Position numbers and translations under genes: made by a program. The notes beneath the pieces were generated by a model. The model saw only the letters and a program-made list of their open reading frames with translations. It searched no databases and was not told the origin of the DNA. From contig CACYAW010000007.1 of assembly GCA_902772455.1 (NCBI GenBank), positions 1-49,240 of the forward strand: DNA of 49,240 nucleotides. Direction: 5' to 3'. Below, piece by piece: positions 44,494-49,240 of this stretch. This stretch comes from an uncultured Bacteroidales bacterium. GTDB taxonomy: Bacteria > Bacteroidota > Bacteroidia > Bacteroidales > Muribaculaceae. Each line of letters begins with the position of its first letter. Within the stretch, counting starts at the first letter, position 1.

Positions 44494-45804
44494 ATGTTTC
44501 TGCCCGTTCGTTTCTATTATTGCGCAGTGGTGGTGATTGTTGTCCTGGCATTGGGACATGTGTGGCCACCGGTGTTCTACGTGGGTGCAGCGCTGCTGGC
44601 GCTGTTCGCGCTGATGCTCGGCGTCGACATCGTCCTGCTGTGGATGCGCAAGGGTGTCACGGCAAGCCGGCACTGCAACTCGCGGTTTTCCAATGGCGAC
44701 GACAACCCGGTGAAAATCGAGGTGGGCAACAATTACCCCTTTGCCGTCAGGCTGAATATCATCGACGAAATCCCTGACATCTTTCAGCGCAGAAACGTGA
44801 ACTTTAGCCTGCGGTTGCGGGCCGGCGGCAATGGCACGGTGGACTACACCCTGCGGCCCACCAAGCGCGGCGTGTACGGCTTTGGCTATATCCGGGTCTT
44901 TGCCACATCCCCCATCGGCCTCGTGCAACGCCGCCTCACGCTCGACAAGCCCACCGACGTGGCAGTATATCCCAGTTACCTCATGCTCACCCAGTATGAG
45001 TTCCTGGCCATCGGCAACAACCTGACCGAGATGGGCATCAAGCGCATCAGGCGCGTGGGCAACAACACCGAGTTTGAACAAATCAAATCCTACGTCCAGG
45101 GCGACGACTACCGCCTGATCAACTGGAAAGCCAGTGCCCGCACACACCAACTCATGGTGAACGTCTATACCGACGAACGGTCACAGCAAATCATCAACGT
45201 CATTGACAAGGGACGCATCATGCAGCAGGCATTTGAGGGGATGACCATCCTCGACTATGCCATCAATGCGTCGCTGGTGCTCTCCTATGTCGCCCTGCAC
45301 CGCGACGACAAGGCCGGTGTCATCACCTTTAATGAAAAAATCGGGGATTTCGTCAAGCCCGACCGCGGCCCGACACAGATCAACGACATCCTTGAATGCC
45401 TCTATAGCCAGACCACCAACTTTGCCGAGAGTGACTACTCGGCACTGGTTGTCAACGTGAACCACCTGGTGGGACGCAGGAGCCTGCTCATCCTGTATAC
45501 CAATTTCTTTGACTACAACAGCATGCTCCGGCAACTGCCCTACCTGCGCCAACTCAACAGCCGTCATCGCCTGCTGGTTGTCTTCTTCATCGATGAAGAA
45601 CGCCAGGAATTCATCAACCAACAGCCGCACAGCATCAAGGACTACTACGAGCACTCCATCGCCGAAAAGATTGACCATGAGCAGAACCTCATCGTCAGCA
45701 CCCTGCGCCAACATGGCATCTACAGCCTGCTCACCCTGCCGCAGAACCTCTCGGTCGATGTCATCAACCGCTACCTCGAGATGAAGTCCCGCCAACTGTT
45801 CTGA
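44494..45804 (+). CDS. DUF58-domain protein, 436 aa
   Basis: Start MFLPVRFYYC (44494); the frame runs on upstream into the MoxR gene without a better start. Two N-terminal helices (CAVVVIVVLALGHVW, LLALFALMLGVDIVLLW), a beta-sandwich, then the DUF58 core (RIRRVGNNTEFEQIKSYVQGDDYRLINWKASART) and a VWA-like fold (VINVIDKGRIM in place of the usual MIDAS, so metal binding is doubtful). DUF58 proteins are the usual clients of MoxR ATPases. Confidence 0.92.
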   Translation: MFLPVRFYYCAVVVIVVLALGHVWPPVFYVGAALLALFALMLGVDIVLLWMRKGVTASRHCNSRFSNGDDNPVKIEVGNNYPFAVRLNIIDEIPDIFQRRNVNFSLRLRAGGNGTVDYTLRPTKRGVYGFGYIRVFATSPIGLVQRRLTLDKPTDVAVYPSYLMLTQYEFLAIGNNLTEMGIKRIRRVGNNTEFEQIKSYVQGDDYRLINWKASARTHQLMVNVYTDERSQQIINVIDKGRIMQQAFEGMTILDYAINASLVLSYVALHRDDKAGVITFNEKIGDFVKPDRGPTQINDILECLYSQTTNFAESDYSALVVNVNHLVGRRSLLILYTNFFDYNSMLRQLPYLRQLNSRHRLLVVFFIDEERQEFINQQPHSIKDYYEHSIAEKIDHEQNLIVSTLRQHGIYSLLTLPQNLSVDVINRYLEMKSRQLF

Positions 45805-45846
45805 CGGTTCCGTATTATTGCCCGTCCAATCCGTTTTTCCGCCACT

Positions 45847-46626
45847 ATGAGACTCCGTCACACGCTTCTGATATCAGCATTGCTACTGGCCTGTGCAGCC
45901 TCGGCCCAAGGCCACAACGACACCATCAGGGTCATGACCTTTAACCTGCATGCCGGCCATGATGCCAGCCTGGAGCAGATCGGGCAGTTCATCAAGCAAT
46001 ACCAGCCCGACTTTGTCGCGCTGCAAGAAGTGGATCAGAACACCCGTCGCACCAATTGTCTGCGTCAGAACAACCGCGATTTCATCACCGAGTTGGCCCA
46101 CTACAGCGGCATGCAAGGTCTGTACGGGCCCACCATCAAGTTCAGCGGAGGCCTTTACGGCATCGGCCTGTTGACGCGGCATCAATTTGTCGACGTCCAC
46201 AACATCAAGTTGCCGCATCCCGTCGAGCGCATGGAGCAGCGGGGCCTGCTTCAGGGAACATTCATCCTTGCCGATGGCGATACCATCACGTTTGCGTGCA
46301 CCCATCTGGAAGCCTTTGACAGCATCAGCCGCGCCGCCCAGGTTCAGTTCATATTGGACCATTTTTCCAGTCCCACGCACCCCGTCATCTTAGCCGGTGA
46401 CTTCAATGCCTCGCCAGCCGACCCGGTGATTGGGCAACTCATGGACCAGTGGCTCGACAGTACAACGGGCGATTTCACATTCAGCGTCACCGAACCCACC
46501 GAGAAGATTGACTACATCCTCGCCCGCCCCAAACAGTCCTGGCACACCATCGACTCGCAGGTCATCCCCCTCGAAATGAGCGACCATTACCCCGTCATCG
46601 CCACACTGGTCCTCACCCACAACTGA
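45847..46626 (+). CDS. Secreted endonuclease/exonuclease/phosphatase family protein, 259 aa
   Basis: Signal peptide (RHTLLISALLLACAASAQ), then the EEP fold: RVMTFNLHAGHD, FVALQEVDQN, THLEAFDS, LAGDFNASPAD and a final MSDHYPVIATL with the catalytic Asp/His. EEP enzymes cut phosphodiesters in nucleic acids or phosphoinositol lipids; the substrate is not clear. It follows the DUF58 gene by 42 bases and could be in the same transcript. Confidence 0.9.
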   Translation: MRLRHTLLISALLLACAASAQGHNDTIRVMTFNLHAGHDASLEQIGQFIKQYQPDFVALQEVDQNTRRTNCLRQNNRDFITELAHYSGMQGLYGPTIKFSGGLYGIGLLTRHQFVDVHNIKLPHPVERMEQRGLLQGTFILADGDTITFACTHLEAFDSISRAAQVQFILDHFSSPTHPVILAGDFNASPADPVIGQLMDQWLDSTTGDFTFSVTEPTEKIDYILARPKQSWHTIDSQVIPLEMSDHYPVIATLVLTHN

Positions 46627-46954
46627 CCCCAACCAGCAACCAGGCACCAAACTCCAAACCGCGCAAAAAGGGGGAGCGCACGCACCCTCCAAATATCTAG
46701 CGAAAACACGGTCATCAAAGAATATGTGAAGAAAAAGACTTGAATTATCACATCAGAAGAACCAACCCTTTTTTCTTTGTAGACCCTATTGGATACCGTT
46801 AATTCATGAGGATTGCCTCTTGATTTCATGCTGTTCTTACATTAAAAAATTACCTTTGCAACATCAATGAGTTGTTATAATGAACAACAATGATTGTAGT
46901 GAGCCTAAAACTGCACATGCAATTATTGCATAACACTCGATAGTAAAGCAAAAC
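46627..46954. other. 328-base gap with one -7 element
   Basis: TACCTTTG at 46851-46858 lies 96 bases before the regulator gene, without a clear -33. Nothing else is evident. Confidence 0.6.
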
Positions 46955-48561
46955 ATGAAGCAACTATATGCCATACTGTTAATGCTCTTGGTATCGGTTA
47001 GCGCCCTGGGGGCCAATGCCTATAATGTCAACCAGTACAATCATTTGGCACGGTTGTCCACTGAGGAATTGATGCACCGCGGCCAGGACTTCTTGCAGAA
47101 CAAGGGATTGGTCGATAGTGCCATTGTATGTTATAGTATCGTTGCCCACCGCGCCCAAAGCGAAAATCAAGAGAGCAAGGAAATGTATCAGATTGCCAGG
47201 GCACTCAACAATCTGGGCTACATCTATGCTACCTATTACTATGACTATCACAAGGCCTACGAGAACTTAAACCAATCGATGGAATTGTCCAAACGCTACG
47301 GCTTTGACAATAACTTGGCATACGCCTACCTGAACATGGCTTCAATCATCAATGCCCGCAACAGTCTCTACGCTGGCGAGGATTTCTCAAGCGACGCACT
47401 GGACAACACAAGGCAGGCCTTTGATGTCGCCGTCAAGGCACAGGAGTGGAATGTGGCCGTGACCAGTATTTATAACATGCTGGAAATGATGCGCAATAAA
47501 AACGATATCGGCCTTATAGAGCCTGAACTCAACCGCTTCAAGAACCTGCAATTGACCGACAGCGTGGAGATGTGGCAATGCACGCGCATGTTTTGCCAAG
47601 CCACCGAGGCATATTTCGCTGGACAATATGCAACAGCGCTTGAATACTATAATCAAATGCAGGCCAAGGCCCAGGAAGTCACTACCAACCGCCAGCAGTG
47701 CATCATCAAAGCCATGCAGCAGAAGGCCATGGTGCTGGCAACCATGCACCGTTACCACGAGGCTATAGATTACCTGCAGCAGGTTGCAGAAATCACTTCC
47801 AAACAAGGGATGCAGAGCGAACTGATCGAAACCCACCAGGCTCTTGCCCAGGTTTATGCCGCGATGGGCGATCGTCAAAAGGCCGACCTCTATGATTACA
47901 AATACCTCAAGGCAAAAGACGAACTCATCCATAAGAGCCATGCCGAAAAACTCGAGAAATCGCGGTTTCTTGACGAGATGCGCCGCGTCAATGAGCAGGT
48001 GGAGCAGATTCAAGCCAAGCATGAACGCGCCCACCAGTTACTGCTCATGATGAGCCTGATAGCCGCCATCATCCTCATTGCTTTGGTATTGCTTGTTCGC
48101 AGCAATATCAAGCAACGTAACTACATCAGGCATCTCTACGAAAAAAATGTGCAACTGCTGGATGTCAAAGTAGCCGCTGACCAACCAGCTTCGCACTTCG
48201 CACGCGGTTGACAAGCAAGAGGAATCCGCCCCCAAGTATCAAAGCCAACTTGACCAGGAAAGCAAGGACCGTCTCTTTGACCAGATTAAACGGGTGATGG
48301 ATGACATGAACATCATCTGCAAACCCGACTTCTCTCTCCAGCAACTGGCCGACCAAGTGGGCAGCAACTATAAGTATGTCTCCCAAGTGCTGAACGAGTG
48401 CTACGGCAAGAGTTTCAAGCAGGTGCTCAACGAGCAGCGGGTGCGAGAGGCGTGCCGCTGCTAACCTGGGTTTCAATTCACGCAGCAATTTCACCGTCAC
48501 CTTTAAGCGCATCACGGGCATTTCTCCCTCCGACTTCATGAAGATGGCCAAGGAAAAATAG
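46955..48561 (+). pseudogene. TPR/AraC-type regulator, broken by a frameshift and a deletion
   Basis: The first frame (46955-48211) encodes a signal peptide, TPR-like helices (residues 35-330: ALNNLGYIYATYYYDYHKAY, EALAIDYLQQVAEITSK-type repeats), a coiled coil and a membrane helix (LLLMMSLIAAIILIALVLLV), and then runs into a TGA. The next frame (+1) picks up at about 48180: ESAPKYQSQLDQESKDRLFD, VMDDMNIICKPDFSLQQLAD and QVGSNYKYVSQVLNECYGKS, an AraC-type DNA-binding half, and stops at a TAA near 48464. A third stretch in a different frame, FNSRSNFTVTFKRITGISPS and DFMKMAKEK, is the second half of the AraC domain. About 20 residues are missing between. These are the parts of one TPR-membrane-AraC one-component regulator. 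Confidence 0.8.
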
Positions 48562-48573
48562 GGTACATTCCAT

Positions 48574-48597
48574 GGGCATGTTTCAGTGAAAAACGCC
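48574..48597 (+). terminator. Possible terminator after the broken regulator
   Basis: GGGC/GCCC with inner TTTC/GAAA and a following TTTAAT. Imperfect. Confidence 0.4.
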
Positions 48598-48616
48598 CTT
48601 TAATACACAGTTTTTG

Positions 48617-48639
48617 GTTCTGTTTCACGGAAACAGAAC
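48617..48639. other. Perfect 10-bp inverted repeat before the last gene's promoter
   Basis: GTTCTGTTTC-ACG-GAAACAGAAC. It sits about 20 bases upstream of the -33 element of the next promoter, a position that suits an operator, or it may be part of a terminator. Confidence 0.5.
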
Positions 48640-48657
48640 ACAGGCGCAGGCTATTTC

Positions 48658-48689
48658 TTTGCATAGGGGAATGGCCTTAACTATTTTTG
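48658..48689 (+). promoter_or_regulatory. Promoter for the last gene
   Basis: TTTG (48658-48661), 20 bases, TATTTTTG (48682-48689); the ATG follows 68 bases later. Confidence 0.7.
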
Positions 48690-48757
48690 CCGAAGAATTC
48701 ATCAACTGGTGAAAACGCTTTGAAACCATTTTCTAACCAAAATCATTTAATTATATT

Positions 48758-49240
48758 ATGAACAAGTTACTCTTTTTATTGGCCGCAATGGCTGTTGTGC
48801 TCCCAGTGTCGGCAGGAGGACAGTTTAAGTCGCATGGTTCACAGGCTGACTACCGCCCTCTCTCTCCTGATGAGATAACCATGAATGGAAACAGTCTAAA
48901 CATGATCACCGATGCTTCTGATGAAATCCCCGTTGTCATCAGCGAGGTCCCCGAGGGAACCCTTTTGACCTATTACCGTACTGGCGGTTACATCTACCAC
49001 AAGTTCATGGAAACAGGTATCACCGAGTTTGAAGATGTCATGAACGTCGTGTTCGCCGAGGATGGAAAGGTTTACATCCAAAATCCCATTGCCACGCTCA
49101 CCAATGGCAATTGGGTAGAGGGTACTTATGACCAGGAGAGTGGTATCATCAGCGTCCCCACTGGCCAATGCGTTTCGTGGATGGCCAATTACGGCTATGG
49201 CGGTCTGCTGGTGTGGGGCCACACCTGGTTTGAGCAGATC
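48758..49240 (+). CDS. Secreted protein of unknown function (partial, 3' end missing)
   Basis: ATG at 48758 opens a frame that runs off the window after 161 codons. Signal peptide MNKLLFLLAAMAVVLPVSAG; then ADYRPLSPDEITMNGNSLN and repeated Gly/Tyr-rich strands (TYYRTGGYIYHKFMETG, ISVPTGQCVSWMANYGYGG). This looks like a surface or extracellular beta-rich protein of the group that includes the two proteins with the type IX-like tail at 16605 and 20775; a C-terminal tail would lie beyond the window. Confidence 0.75.
   Translation, partial: MNKLLFLLAAMAVVLPVSAGGQFKSHGSQADYRPLSPDEITMNGNSLNMITDASDEIPVVISEVPEGTLLTYYRTGGYIYHKFMETGITEFEDVMNVVFAEDGKVYIQNPIATLTNGNWVEGTYDQESGIISVPTGQCVSWMANYGYGGLLVWGHTWFEQI

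Overview
The window is a GC-rich (roughly mid-50s percent) chromosomal segment from a member of the Bacteroidales. The evidence for this is the Bacteroidetes-type promoters (-33 TTG/TTTG, about 20 bases, -7 TAnnTTTG) in front of many genes, weak or absent Shine-Dalgarno sequences, a GldE-type protein, DUF3078 and TonB-receptor-like outer-membrane barrels, surface proteins with a type IX-like C-terminal tail, and the RDD/SpoIIM/DUF4129/DUF4350/MoxR/DUF58 gene block. A gut lineage such as Prevotellaceae or Muribaculaceae is likely, but this is inference. No rRNA or tRNA gene was recognised.

Layout. 1-1600: end of rpmA, its terminator, and a secreted protein of unknown function. 1675-4523 (minus): a DUF1232 membrane protein, a gldE-like CBS/transporter-associated protein and a TraB/GumN-family protein. 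4823-10967 (minus): an envelope-related run with a C69 dipeptidase, two small secreted proteins, a DUF3078 barrel, a small secreted protein with a basic tail, a membrane-anchored GH25 muramidase and a TM2 protein. 11050-15333 (minus): yidC and pyrG, separated by a four-helix-bundle gene set between heptamer repeats. 15412-16530: a second, different four-helix-bundle gene (suffix-domain type) between direct copies of a short CTGGAC repeat. 16605-22952: two paralogous secreted surface proteins with near-identical ends and divergent middles, and between them an IS110-family element with a candidate bridge-RNA region. 22953-23919: a long non-coding stretch with hairpin repeats. 23920-26760: a large TonB-receptor-like barrel. 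26984-28180: a carboxynorspermidine-dehydrogenase-like enzyme. 28331-29160: Nudix and rhodanese genes. 29814-31856: a small gene and a AAA+ ATPase. 31989-35644: an outer-membrane barrel, a phosphoesterase lipoprotein and a DUF2156-GNAT fusion. 35761-38473 (minus): a C26 amidotransferase-like protein with an extra domain, and a P1-family peptidase. 38726-46626: RDD divergent from the SpoIIM/DUF4129/DUF4350/MoxR/DUF58 operon, then an EEP phosphatase. 46955-48561: a broken TPR/AraC regulator. 48758 to the end: the start of a secreted protein.

Most of the genes serve the envelope: protein insertion (yidC), outer-membrane barrels, surface proteins, peptidases and a muramidase. The DUF58/MoxR block is thought to act in envelope homeostasis or assembly of membrane complexes. 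Housekeeping genes (rpmA, pyrG, yidC) are interleaved with accessory material.

The most interesting signals are (i) two unrelated four-helix-bundle genes about 2 kb apart, each enclosed by direct copies of its own short tandem repeat, (ii) phased 7-bp repeats in at least five intergenic places, (iii) a candidate IS110 bridge RNA whose short segments match the element's own joined ends, (iv) the mosaic pair of surface proteins with matching leaders, and (v) a palindromic back-to-back promoter between RDD and SpoIIM. All functions are read from sequence motifs only; no database search was run.
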